This document shows, piece after piece, positions 17,320 through 25,237 of a DNA stretch of 38,334 nucleotides. The stretch comes from an uncultured Methylococcaceae bacterium (GTDB taxonomy: Bacteria; Pseudomonadota; Gammaproteobacteria; Methylococcales; Methylococcaceae): contig CAIYXP010000037.1 in the NCBI GenBank assembly GCA_903930145.1, forward strand, positions 1 to 38,334. Reading direction: 5' to 3'. The notes under the pieces were generated by a model. That model worked only from the letters and a program-made list of their open reading frames with translations, was not told where the DNA came from and made no database searches. Made by a program: the position numbers and the translations under genes. The number at the start of each line of letters is the position of its first letter. The first letter of the stretch is position 1.

Positions 17320-18399
17320 TCACTTCTGCCTCCCTCGTGTCTGTCCACGCAAAGCGACAATGGCATTGCCAAAGCCTTCCCGGTCCATTTGGAACATCGG
17401 GGCAAGCCGGGCGATGAATTGCGCCGATGTCCCCGCCCAGCGCGTTTGAGGCATGGGGTTCAGCCAAGCCAGTTGGGTCGTCCTGCGCTTGACCTGACTG
17501 AGGAATTCGGCAGTCGCCCGGATGCGCTCGTTGCGTCTGTGGCCCCGTGCCGCACCTGCGTCGCTGACCACCAATACGCTGGTGTCCGGGCCGATCCCAT
17601 CCAGCAGATTGTCCCGCGAAAACGGCTGCATCAAATGCGGGTCGCGAAAAATATGCTCGGGCGGCACATTCTGAAAATACGCCAAATCGACTCGCTGAAT
17701 TTGGCTTTTCTGCCCGTCGCAAGCGGTTTCCACCAAATCGCGGGTGAAGCGGTGGAACGGAACCATGGAACCGCCTTGGTCGATCAACAACACCAAGTGG
17801 TTTTTATTCTGCATTCGGCGGTCATAAACCGGGCAGAGAAAAAAGCCGATGCGCGCAGACTGCTCGACGGTGGCGGCGATATTCAGCACATCGCGCGGTC
17901 CTTCCTTGACGGTTCGGCGCAAATATCGCCATGCATAGACCATGGAACGGCGCGACAAAGGCCAGTAGGCGCGTAGCTCCGGGCCGGTGATGTCCTGCAC
18001 CGGGCGCATCGGCGTTTTGACTGGCAACGGAGCCGGTTCGACCCTCAAAGGCGAAGGCGCGGCGGGTGGCGGGATGTTCACCGGCTGAACCGGCGGCTCA
18101 GGCGGTGGCGGAATCGGCCTGTCCACGGGTGGCTCGGGCTTGACGGGTTCTGCCGTCGGGGTATGCCGGGCAACCTTCACCACTACGTCGTTGAAAACCT
18201 CATTAAAATCTTCTTCGGCTTCGCGTGCATGACACCACAGCATCCGGGCGATTTCGCACAAGGCTTCCGGCCCTTCCACCCCGAAACCGCCTGCCACGGC
18301 CCGGTAAGCCGCCAGCAGTTCACCTATCCCTAAGTTCAAGTCTTTGCGTAAGCGTTCAAACACCGCCAATAGGATGGTTTGGGCTTCGTAGTCGTTCAT
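17320..18399 (-). CDS. von Willebrand factor A (vWA) domain protein, partner of MoxR
   Basis: 359 residues from the ATG at 18399; an earlier TTG (18432) would start inside a palindrome and is less likely. 1-75: helical domain (LGIGELLAAYRAVAGGFG). 80-135: proline-rich linker. About 200-355: vWA domain with a metal-ion-dependent adhesion site of the form D207-Q-G209-G-S211 (LVLLIDQGGSM) and D280 in VLVVSDAGA. Such vWA proteins act with a MoxR ATPase, the vWA part docking or recruiting the client. It lies between the MoxR gene and the TIR/FGS gene in one operon, so the likely client is the TIR/FGS protein (inference). Confidence 0.85.
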   Translation of the reverse strand: MNDYEAQTILLAVFERLRKDLNLGIGELLAAYRAVAGGFGVEGPEALCEIARMLWCHAREAEEDFNEVFNDVVVKVARHTPTAEPVKPEPPVDRPIPPPPEPPVQPVNIPPPAAPSPLRVEPAPLPVKTPMRPVQDITGPELRAYWPLSRRSMVYAWRYLRRTVKEGPRDVLNIAATVEQSARIGFFLCPVYDRRMQNKNHLVLLIDQGGSMVPFHRFTRDLVETACDGQKSQIQRVDLAYFQNVPPEHIFRDPHLMQPFSRDNLLDGIGPDTSVLVVSDAGAARGHRRNERIRATAEFLSQVKRRTTQLAWLNPMPQTRWAGTSAQFIARLAPMFQMDREGFGNAIVALRGQTRGRQK

Positions 18400-18419
18400 G
18401 GTTGGGTTGTCACAGGCCA

Positions 18420-18440
18420 ACTCGGTTTTCAAAACCGAGT
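18420..18440. repeat. Palindrome ACTCGGTTTT-C-AAAACCGAGT between MoxR and vWA genes
   Basis: Perfect 10-bp arms with a 1-nt centre, just upstream of the vWA ATG. It could form a hairpin in the mRNA and modulate vWA translation. Confidence 0.7.
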
Positions 18441-18456
18441 CGGACTAATGGATGAC

Positions 18457-19434
18457 TTATGGCTTCGCGGCATAGCGATCCCAATCGGCATGGATTTTAA
18501 ACAGCAGTTCGGGATAAGGCAGCTTTGCCTCGCCCGACAAGCCGGAAAGTTTGCCGAAGCTGCTCATCGCTTTCAGCCAATCCAGAAACTCGCTGGTTCC
18601 GGGCTTTTTGTGCAAATCGCCCTTGTTGCGTATCGCCAAGAAACGTTCACAGGCCGCATCCGTCAGTTCATCCGTGGGCGGTGTGATGGCCTCGCCCGAT
18701 TTTTTAATCGAGTAATGAGCCTTGATGATGTCCTTGAGCCGCTCTTTGTCCGCTGGAAATTCGATGTAAAAATACACGCAACGGCGCAGAAACGGCTCGG
18801 GCAGATTGCCTTTCTCCTTGTTGCTGGTGATGATGACGATGGGCGGGTGTTTGGCGATGATGGGGGGCGTGTCGTCATCGGCTTGTGTTATCTCAAATTT
18901 CCAAGGCTCTTCCAAGACCGTCAGCAAATCATTGGGAAAATCGATGTCGGCTTTGTCAATCTCGTCAATCAACACCACCGCCGGACATTCCTGTAAGCGA
19001 AATGCCTCGCCGAGTGCGCCGTAATTGACGTAATCCATGGGCTTTTCAGGATTTCTACCCGTCGTGGCTTTGCCAGGCAGTGCGCTTTTCGCACCGAACA
19101 GGCCCGGCTTGTTAGCTTGCTTCAAATGCACATCGTGCAAGCGCAGAATCGAATCGTAGGTGTAAAGCCCGTCTTGCGCCCGGCTGGTGGAACGCACCGG
19201 CCATTCATACAAGGGCAAGCCAAGTTGATGCGCCACATGCCGCGCCAGCCGGCTCTTGCCGCACCCCGCTTCGCCTTCCAACAGCAAGGGCCGTTGCAGA
19301 AAGATGGCAAGATTAACCGCCGTCACCAAATTTTCAGCGGCGACATAAGGCTCGGGGTTTTTGGGTGCGTCGGGATGTCGGCCTGAAGGGGGTCGGTAGT
19401 CTTCGTGCAAGTTGAAACTAGGCGATGCGGTCAT
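18457..19434 (-). CDS. MoxR-family AAA+ ATPase
   Basis: 325 residues. Walker A is GEAGCGKS (54-61), Walker B VVLIDEIDKA (D157, E158), sensor 1 IITSN (N205), and the arginine-finger segment LPEPFLRRC (R217/R218), followed by a helical lid domain. MoxR ATPases form hexamers that remodel partner proteins, typically with a vWA protein, which is the next gene (about 57 bp downstream). GAGAGA precedes the ATG at 19434, 15 bp after the upstream gene. In conflict systems of this class the MoxR/vWA pair is thought to be the NTP-dependent gate (established for the class, inferred here). Confidence 0.93.
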   Translation of the reverse strand: MTASPSFNLHEDYRPPSGRHPDAPKNPEPYVAAENLVTAVNLAIFLQRPLLLEGEAGCGKSRLARHVAHQLGLPLYEWPVRSTSRAQDGLYTYDSILRLHDVHLKQANKPGLFGAKSALPGKATTGRNPEKPMDYVNYGALGEAFRLQECPAVVLIDEIDKADIDFPNDLLTVLEEPWKFEITQADDDTPPIIAKHPPIVIITSNKEKGNLPEPFLRRCVYFYIEFPADKERLKDIIKAHYSIKKSGEAITPPTDELTDAACERFLAIRNKGDLHKKPGTSEFLDWLKAMSSFGKLSGLSGEAKLPYPELLFKIHADWDRYAAKP

Positions 19435-19449
19435 TGCGGTTCTCTCGAT

Positions 19450-20553
19450 TTAGTCGCCCACTGTCGGGCAGCATTCTTTCAATAATTCATGGACGACCAA
19501 ACGGGGAATTCCATCTGTCGCAGAGAAGATTTTGTCAGTCATTCGGTCAAGATTAGCGTTCTCAAGCCCCAATAAACCTGAATAATCTACGATCCAGTTG
19601 TAAATGTCGTCTTTGTTCCAAGTTGATAGAGGAATTTCGAGGAGCTTATGCTTTTGATAATCCTCTAATGTACACCGAAGTTCATCTGCAATCGCATTGG
19701 AAGGGAGTGTCCCATCGACAAAAAGCAGAAGAATCAGTTTAATTTTCGGAAACTTATTTGTCACCGTCGCCAACTCCCGAAGTAATTCACTCCAAAATTC
19801 CTTAACCATCCAGCGGGAAACCTCGGGGGATTCCAACAGATACTCACACCGACGGCATTCGATCAACATGACGCTTCCAGTTTGCAATGAGCCGCAAAGA
19901 GTTCGGTTCACTTGCCGGGCAAACTCCAGCAAATCTGGATTGATAAGGTTCATTCCACAATGTTCGCCTAAGCGGCGCAGCAACATCATAGCTTCCGCTT
20001 GATCGGTTGCCTGAAATTCGATTGGAATATGATGAAATGGGACTTGCCGCTTACCTTTGAGCAAATCCTTAATGCGTGCGGCACACCATTCACCCCCCAT
20101 TTTGTTGCTTTTCTGAAACAATAGCATTGCCGCACAACCTTCCTTGCTTTGATCGTTCACAATCTTTAAAAGGGTTATCTCCAATTCCTTGAAGTCAATT
20201 TCAGGCAGTTTGGATTGGAGTTCTCTATGCAGCCAAGCTAAATCCGGCTTAATAATATTGTCTGTGTTTTCCACAGGTCGCATATCGAGCAATTTGAGTT
20301 CGGCTTCCAACTTGTCAATACGCTTGGATAATCTGTCGGCTTTCCTTTGCAGTTTGTTGATTTCTACATTATCAAGCGTCTCCAACATTTGCTCATACGT
20401 AGTTGAGTAATCCTTCTCCAGTTCGTTTAGCGATTTCCTCAGAGTTTCTCGCCTATCAGATTTTAAGTCGCTCAAACTGTTCACATCATACCCCACGTCC
20501 CAAGCCATCCAGTTCATTTTCGACTTGGCTAATATCCTGTTCGATACGGGCAA
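19450..20553 (-). CDS. Coiled-coil / inactive STAND-like NTPase protein (iSTAND-like switch component)
   Basis: Up to 367 residues. 30-90: charged helical/coiled-coil module (DYSTTYEQMLETLDNVEINK...RIDKLEAEL) that aligns with the C-terminus of the DUF4062 protein encoded just upstream. 100-345: region shaped like a STAND P-loop NTPase but with a degraded P-loop (LLFQKSNKMGGEWCAARIKD, no GxxxxGK[ST]) and a Walker-B-like GSVMLIECRR. This matches the inactive STAND idea of MoxR/vWA conflict systems. The true start may be the GTG at 20484, two bases after the upstream stop with GTGGGG before it; the longer frame overlaps the upstream gene by 68 bp. AT-richer than its neighbours. Confidence 0.65.
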   Translation of the reverse strand: MPVSNRILAKSKMNWMAWDVGYDVNSLSDLKSDRRETLRKSLNELEKDYSTTYEQMLETLDNVEINKLQRKADRLSKRIDKLEAELKLLDMRPVENTDNIIKPDLAWLHRELQSKLPEIDFKELEITLLKIVNDQSKEGCAAMLLFQKSNKMGGEWCAARIKDLLKGKRQVPFHHIPIEFQATDQAEAMMLLRRLGEHCGMNLINPDLLEFARQVNRTLCGSLQTGSVMLIECRRCEYLLESPEVSRWMVKEFWSELLRELATVTNKFPKIKLILLLFVDGTLPSNAIADELRCTLEDYQKHKLLEIPLSTWNKDDIYNWIVDYSGLLGLENANLDRMTDKIFSATDGIPRLVVHELLKECCPTVGD

Positions 20554-21193
20554 TCTGCCTTTTTAGTTTATTTTGATCCACCGCGCTTAAGGTGTAGGCC
20601 AATTGTTCTGTTGCCGCCTGATAATCCTCCACCAAAGCCTTGAGCCGTAGTTCCAAGGTTTGGGATTTGATGGCTAATAGTCTGCTGCGTGGCTTGGAAT
20701 GAGCCAGCGGATGGGTTTCCAAGCAACGGGTGACCGCGACACTCACCAAACCGGACAGATGATCGGGGGTGCGGAAAAAACTGACGAGCGTTTCGTTGCC
20801 CAATTCGGCGCGTAAGGCGGCGATTCGCTGCCCTGCTTCGGCTTCGCCGGTATAGGCATCCTTAAATTCGTCAGGCCAGACGGCGGCAGGGTCGGTCAAG
20901 AATACTAATCTCGGCAAACCCGCCACGCCCGCCTTGCGGTATTCCAGTTCGGTGATGGATCGCTGGGTTGGATTGTCTTTGTCGGGTACATAGCCATAGC
21001 GCCAGCCAAAGAGGCCCACATAGACTTGACTGTCGGCAACGTCGGCTAGACATTGATGCAACGGATAGGCATCGGTTGCCACATAGTCTTCCATGGAAAC
21101 CACATCGTGGCGAAGCATTCTAAGAATACGGTAAACGGCATCCCGGCTAGGCTTGAGATCGCTGTAAGTTGCGGATAGGTAGATTCTTGCCAT
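20486..21193 (-). CDS. DUF4062 domain protein with C-terminal coiled-coil module
   Basis: 235 residues from the ATG at 21193; this start gives the family-typical ARIYLSATYSDLKPSRDAVY, whereas an ATG 24 bp earlier adds MNDPAFKI. DUF4062 is a Rossmann-like domain found with STAND NTPases and effector modules and is considered TIR-like: ATYSDL, SQVYVGLFGWRYGYVP, SITELEYRKA. The C-terminal 45 residues (EDYQAATEQLAYTLSAVDQNK...ISQVENELDGL) resemble the N-terminal module of the next protein. It is the first gene of the five-gene operon. Sensor or effector role cannot be decided from sequence. Confidence 0.8.
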   Translation of the reverse strand: MARIYLSATYSDLKPSRDAVYRILRMLRHDVVSMEDYVATDAYPLHQCLADVADSQVYVGLFGWRYGYVPDKDNPTQRSITELEYRKAGVAGLPRLVFLTDPAAVWPDEFKDAYTGEAEAGQRIAALRAELGNETLVSFFRTPDHLSGLVSVAVTRCLETHPLAHSKPRSRLLAIKSQTLELRLKALVEDYQAATEQLAYTLSAVDQNKLKRQIARIEQDISQVENELDGLGRGV

Positions 21194-21217
21194 GATTTTA
21201 AAGGCTGGGTCATTCAC

Positions 21218-21393
21218 AGGGTGATATAGGCATGGTCACACATTTTACTCCCGTTTCACTCCAACGGGCGAGTTGCCGAGTTTTTCCCTGTTTTAGAAAA
21301 AACCTAGCGTGGGTCTTGCTGACCATCGTCTATTCCAAGCCAATGGCTTCGGCGGTAGAGGCTTCACACCCGCAAGACGCCAGGCCAGAAAAA
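21218..21393. promoter_or_regulatory. Region upstream of the conflict operon
   Basis: 176 bp between the operon's first gene and the stop of the lysozyme gene, both on the minus strand. It must hold any promoter of the operon. It contains a small hairpin CCCGTT...AACGGG (21250-21268). No clear -35/-10 pair is visible to me. Confidence 0.35.
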
Positions 21394-21927
21394 CTACCCG
21401 TTTTCCATCATGTCGGCCAGTTCAACCGCCCGGTTGCCAACCTGCGTGGCCCATTTGCTTGAGAGCATCTCCTCTGCCGCGCCGGAATAATCGCCATCCT
21501 GCAAATTCGACAGCATGCGGGTGAACCCCAGAAGCCCGTCCACCCCCAGATTGAACGCCATTGAAATCAGCACATTCTGCCTTGCCGTCGAGAGGCCCCT
21601 CCACCATGGCAACCGCGCATCAAGCTGTTGGGTAACCCGGTCAATGTCATGGCGCAACAGCATCATGGCTTCCTCCCGGGTGATGCCGGTGTCGTCAAGG
21701 TTCCTGCCCACCCCGATGGTCAGTTTGTTGCTGGCATCCGTGTAGGGTCTCAATTGCAAGCCTTCATGCTGGATCAGCAGTTCCTCGATGCTGTAGGAAC
21801 TGTAGGCCGAGGGCGTCGAAACGTGGGGCGACCCGCTGTGGGCCTTTTTGTGGGCGCAGGCTGAAATCGACAGGTACACGAACAATAGGGCTGCAAACTT
21901 TAGCTGTGTGTGTTGTCTAGTTGACAT
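21394..21927 (-). CDS. Lipoprotein lysozyme (glycoside hydrolase 24, phage-type muramidase)
   Basis: 177 residues. The N-terminal signal ends in a lipobox LSISAC (C24), so it is likely membrane-anchored in the periplasm. The catalytic triad of T4 lysozyme is intact with exact spacing: E55 (HEGLQLRPYTD), D64 and T70 (NKLTIGVG), i.e. E-x8-D-x5-T. It cleaves the MurNAc-GlcNAc bond of peptidoglycan. It is not surrounded by other phage genes, so it may be a domesticated endolysin or a lysis effector. The next gene on the minus strand, 176 bp away, is the first gene of the conflict operon. Confidence 0.88.
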   Translation of the reverse strand: MSTRQHTQLKFAALLFVYLSISACAHKKAHSGSPHVSTPSAYSSYSIEELLIQHEGLQLRPYTDASNKLTIGVGRNLDDTGITREEAMMLLRHDIDRVTQQLDARLPWWRGLSTARQNVLISMAFNLGVDGLLGFTRMLSNLQDGDYSGAAEEMLSSKWATQVGNRAVELADMMENG

Positions 21928-22348
21928 GATCGGCTCTGTTTTTCAATGACGGTGAGGATTGGATGATTGGTAGCAACGCAATAAATGAATCGTTTATGTT
22001 GGGCGAAAACCAAGGGTCGGCTGGCAAGCTGACGTAAATCCGTCGAGTGATCGGCATACCCCCCGTGTTCCATAAAAATATAATGTCATTTAATCCAGGG
22101 GATCAGTAAAATATAATCGCATTATGTCATCAAATTCAGGCGATTTTGTGAAATCTAGTCCGCTTGATTGATGGCAAACACGCTAAAATAGCGACAATTC
22201 CTTCAATCTTTCCAAGTCACAGAAAAACCTGGTTTAATCATGCGCGGTCGGTTCATGCTGAAAAGCACGTCGACGGGGATTGTCGGCCAATTAGGGCTAG
22301 TTGATGCCCTGGGCTTTTCCCACACCACAACATTGCGAAGCCGAAAGA
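21928..22348. other. Divergent intergenic region between lysozyme and sirtuin genes
   Basis: About 420 bp without a gene, AT-rich in the middle. It contains two copies of AAAATATAAT (22075-22084 and 22108-22117), each followed by an ATGTCAT word (22083 and 22124), a spaced direct repeat that could be an operator. Promoters for both flanking genes must lie here. Confidence 0.45.
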
Positions 22349-23107
22349 ATGGTTATTGACGGGCAACTGCTGGACTGCATCAGCCAAGCGGAGCATGTGG
22401 TGGTGTTCACCGGGGCGGGCGTATCCGCCGAAAGCGGCATCCCGACCTTCCGCGATGCGCAAACCGGGCTTTGGACCGAATACGACGCGGCGACGCTGGC
22501 CAGCCCGGAAGGTTTCTTGGCCGACCCTGCGTTAGTCTGGGGCTGGTACGAATGGCGGCGCATGAAAGTCTTGCAGGCAAAGCCGAACCCAGCCCATCTC
22601 GCCATCGCCGAATTGGCGGAAATGGTTCCCCGATTGACTTTGGTCACTCAAAACGTCGATGACCTGCATGAGCGCGCCGGGAGTGACAACCCGATTCATC
22701 TGCATGGCCGTTTGCATCGTCCACGATGCTTCGCCTGTGCCAAGCCATTTGACTACCCGCCCGGCATTCCCGAAGAACCAGAGGGCGGAAGGCGATTGGA
22801 ACCCCCTCGTTGCGTCCATTGCGGAGAATATATTCGACCCGGCGTGGTGTGGTTTGGCGAAAGCCTCCCTGAAAAAGCATGGCAGGCTGCACAACAAGCC
22901 GCCCATTATTGCGACTTGCTGTTTTCGATAGGCACGTCTTCCCTGGTTTGGCCTGCGGCCCAATTGCCGGAAACAGCAGCCCGAAACGGTGCGGCCATCG
23001 TGCAAATCAACCCGGAACCGACCGCGTTGGATCGCACGGCGCGTTTCAACTTGCGCGGCAAGGCCGGTGACATCCTGCCTGCGCTGCTCGAAGCCCTGAG
23101 AAAATAA
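22349..23107 (+). CDS. cobB: NAD-dependent protein deacylase, sirtuin (CobB/SIR2 family, class III-like)
   Basis: 252 residues from the ATG at 22349 (GAAAGA just upstream); an earlier in-frame start at 22301-22304 adds a non-conserved leader. NAD-binding GAGVSAESGIPTFRD (22-36), TQNVDDLHERAG (100-111), catalytic H119 in HLHG, and the four zinc cysteines C127/C130 and C155/C158. Y67 and R70 in WYEWRR form the Y-x-x-R pair that marks sirtuins able to remove succinyl or malonyl groups. Acetyl-CoA synthetase, whose lysine K606 is a classic sirtuin target, is encoded in the same window but not adjacent. Confidence 0.93.
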   Translation: MVIDGQLLDCISQAEHVVVFTGAGVSAESGIPTFRDAQTGLWTEYDAATLASPEGFLADPALVWGWYEWRRMKVLQAKPNPAHLAIAELAEMVPRLTLVTQNVDDLHERAGSDNPIHLHGRLHRPRCFACAKPFDYPPGIPEEPEGGRRLEPPRCVHCGEYIRPGVVWFGESLPEKAWQAAQQAAHYCDLLFSIGTSSLVWPAAQLPETAARNGAAIVQINPEPTALDRTARFNLRGKAGDILPALLEALRK

Positions 23108-23226
23108 TTTTCGGTTGAGGGGCGCTTGCCCAGTCGCTTTAACATTATTTTCGGTAACATACGCCGAGCAAAAGACGATAGCCTTTTTGCCGTATTCCGA
23201 TGAACTCCAATCCAGTGGACACGCCC

Positions 23227-23508
23227 ATGCGCACCAAGAAAGAACTGATAGACGCCCTCGCAGAACGAACCCAACAATCCAAAATCGACGCCGAGGCATT
23301 CCTTGACGCGCTGGGCGATTGTATCCGTGAATCCCTGGCGCAAGGCCACGAAGCCGTCCTGCCGGGGATCGGCAAGCTCACGGTCAAGGAAAGGCCGGCC
23401 AGAACCGGCAGGAACCCGGCGACGGGCGAGCCCATCCAGATTGCCGCCCGCAAAGCCCCGGCCTTCAGCGCGTCGAAGGCGTTGAAAGACGCGGTTGGCG
23501 GTGGTTAA
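23227..23508 (+). CDS. HU-family DNA-binding protein
   Basis: 93 residues from the ATG at 23227; an ATG 27 bp earlier adds a short non-family leader (MNSNPVDTP). Typical HU/IHF fold: TKKELIDALAERT at the start, the beta-arm signature GRNPATGEPIQIAARKAPAF, and the C-terminal helix SASKALKDAV. It is a small histone-like protein that bends DNA. It lies 119 bp downstream of the sirtuin on the same strand. Confidence 0.92.
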   Translation: MRTKKELIDALAERTQQSKIDAEAFLDALGDCIRESLAQGHEAVLPGIGKLTVKERPARTGRNPATGEPIQIAARKAPAFSASKALKDAVGGG

Positions 23509-23868
23509 GGGGGCAAGGGGGGTTTTGAGCCGCTTCCTTGAACTCCATCCCTATCAGCATCAAAAAATAATCTGACACTTTTGCCGGTGTGGGCAACATA
23601 AACCGACAAAACCTACTTAACCTACACATCCGTCACCGCAAAGGTGCATGAGGCGAGGGATGCACAGTCGGTTTTGTAGGTTTTATCGGTTTCCAACGGC
23701 GAGGGGCTGAAAAGTGTCAGAATTCAGACCTCATTTAGGATGGATAAGCGACGAACTGCTGCCGTTGAATGGGATCAATGGGCAGATCAGACGACCACTG
23801 GGAGTGCTGGAGGCTGGCGGATAAGACCGGTTGTATGATTGTTGGATAGCTTTATGCTTACGTCTGAC
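23509..23868. other. Intergenic region between convergent HU and radical SAM genes
   Basis: 360 bp with no gene. Most of it is the 149-bp inverted-repeat element at 23572-23720; the rest shows nothing recognisable. Confidence 0.6.
23572..23720. repeat. 149-bp MITE-like element with nested inverted repeats
   Basis: Outer arms CTGACACTTTT (23572-23582) and AAAAGTGTCAG (23710-23720) are perfect reverse complements. Inner arms AACCGACAAAACCTAC (23601-23616) and GTAGGTTTTATCGGTT (23676-23691) match except one base. There is no coding capacity. No clear target-site duplication is visible; it could also be a bidirectional terminator for the convergent genes. Confidence 0.65.
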
Positions 23869-24624
23869 TTAGGGGATTTGGCATAGCACTTTGTCTCCCA
23901 CCTCTGTCGCGTGTTCAAGGATCACCCGCCCATCCGCCTCGACCACATGGATGGGCTGCGAAGTGAAGTCTAGCCAGCTTAGATCAAGCCGACCCGCCAG
24001 TTTCCGGCGCTTGTGGGCGATGAGTTCGCGGATCGCATGGCGTTGGGCGGGTGACAAGTCATAGTCACCGCGACGATTCCCACCGTTGCCACGTGGAATG
24101 AAAGGCAGGATGCTCAGCCGACGCACCTTGGAGTTCAGGCAAAATGCCACGACCCAATCAACTGGTTCCATGCCAGCCGCGACCACCGTCGTTTGCACCG
24201 AAGTCCGAATGTTCGCGGCGAGGAGCCGCCGGATGGTTTCAGTGGTTTGATCGAATGCCTTGCGGCCTACTATGGCATCGTGGTGTTCGTGGTTGCCGTG
24301 GAGGCTGACTTTGACTTGGGTGCCGGTGGCGCGAAGCACTGGCAGCAGCGAGTCGGGCATCGCAATGCCGTTGGTCGTCAGCTTGGCTTTGCCGCCTTGT
24401 GACTTCACATGGGCCAGCAGTTGGGGTAGGCCGGGATGGATCGTCGGCTCGCCCCCGCAAAAATGGAGGGTTCTCACCCCGTTTTCGACGAGCCAGTCAA
24501 TCCGCCGTGTAAGTGTTTCCACATTCGGATGGGCACCATCCGGCGGCGCGAGGCAGAATCCGCACCGGGCGTTGCAATACCGGGTCACACGAAAACATAG
24601 GCTTTGAGGGAGGTCAATGGGCAT
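23869..24624 (-). CDS. Radical SAM protein
   Basis: 251 residues from the ATG at 24624; a longer frame to 24723 would overlap the exonuclease gene and lacks family sequence. The iron-sulfur cluster motif is C17-NAR-C21-GF-C24 (CX3CX2C), followed by the SAM-contacting GGEP (57-60) and a TIM-barrel pattern (KAKLTTNGIAM, KVSLHGNHEHHD). The short size resembles MoaA/QueE-like or uncharacterised radical SAM enzymes. No SPASM-type C-terminal cysteine cluster is visible; one Cys (LCQIP) is near the end. The substrate is unknown. It is last in a toprim-exonuclease-radical SAM cluster. Confidence 0.85.
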   Translation of the reverse strand: MPIDLPQSLCFRVTRYCNARCGFCLAPPDGAHPNVETLTRRIDWLVENGVRTLHFCGGEPTIHPGLPQLLAHVKSQGGKAKLTTNGIAMPDSLLPVLRATGTQVKVSLHGNHEHHDAIVGRKAFDQTTETIRRLLAANIRTSVQTTVVAAGMEPVDWVVAFCLNSKVRRLSILPFIPRGNGGNRRGDYDLSPAQRHAIRELIAHKRRKLAGRLDLSWLDFTSQPIHVVEADGRVILEHATEVGDKVLCQIP

Positions 24625-24682
24625 GATGGGCTCGGTGGTTATGTTGCAATGGCAGCATCTTGATGGAATTTCCGCTGCCGAC

Positions 24683-25237
24683 TCATCGCCGTGACTCCGC
24701 CAGCATGTTGCAGAACAGCGCACCCTGTTCGATGGCGTCGTCCAAGGCTACATGGGTATGGGGCGGCAACCCGTCCATCCAGCGCTTCGGCATGTGTCGT
24801 TTTGTGCTGCGTCGGTAGTCCTTGCCCAGCATCACCATGGCCATGGTCTTGATGTCCAGCGCCGAGTGGCTAAACGGGCTTCGTCCCGCGAAGCGCATCA
24901 GATACCAGTAGACGAAGAGGAAATCGAAAGCGACCGGATAACCCACGAACACAGGCAGTCCGGGGAGGGCATCGAGCCAGCTTGCGTATTCCTGCATGGC
25001 TTCAGTCGGCGGGCGGGGGTCGCGCCGGGCCGCTTGCCAAGCCTCGGGGTGTTTGTCCCACCAAGCCAGCGTGTCGGGATGACCAGACGCGCCGGGCAGC
25101 AATTCCAGATTGGCGGAAAACGTGGCAATCAGGGTCTTGTCGGCAAGGTAAGCCGCAGACCCGAAGCTCAGCATCGAGTGTGGGCCGGGGATGGGCCCGT
25201 CCACCTCGATGTCGGTGCTCACATAAATCTCGATCAT
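24683..25237 (-). CDS. DEDDh-type 3'-5' exonuclease
   Basis: 184 residues. All acidic positions are visible: D9-x-E11 ([10 protein letters not shown]), D105 in [10 protein letters not shown], and H162-x4-D167 in HVALDDAIE, so it belongs to the DnaQ/RNase T (DEDDh) class. The family degrades single-stranded DNA or RNA from the 3' end. The ATG at 25237 overlaps the toprim gene stop by 4 bp and has GGGG upstream, so it is translationally coupled. The role in this cluster is unknown. Confidence 0.85.
   Translation of the reverse strand: MIEIYVSTDIEVDGPIPGPHSMLSFGSAAYLADKTLIATFSANLELLPGASGHPDTLAWWDKHPEAWQAARRDPRPPTEAMQEYASWLDALPGLPVFVGYPVAFDFLFVYWYLMRFAGRSPFSHSALDIKTMAMVMLGKDYRRSTKRHMPKRWMDGLPPHTHVALDDAIEQGALFCNMLAESRR

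Noticed and set aside
12933-21217. A DGR reverse transcriptase or template repeat near the variable regions
   Set aside because: I looked for a second copy of the GGAAACCGAG / CGAAAGGCGG core and for an RT-like frame. Only the two variable segments carry the core, and all genes of the operon are assigned to other families.
23869-24624. Prokaryotic viperin
   Set aside because: It is a radical SAM protein of similar size, but the sequence around CNARCGFCLAP and HFCGGEP lacks the viperin pattern (FCFH-type cluster end and NFSGGEP).
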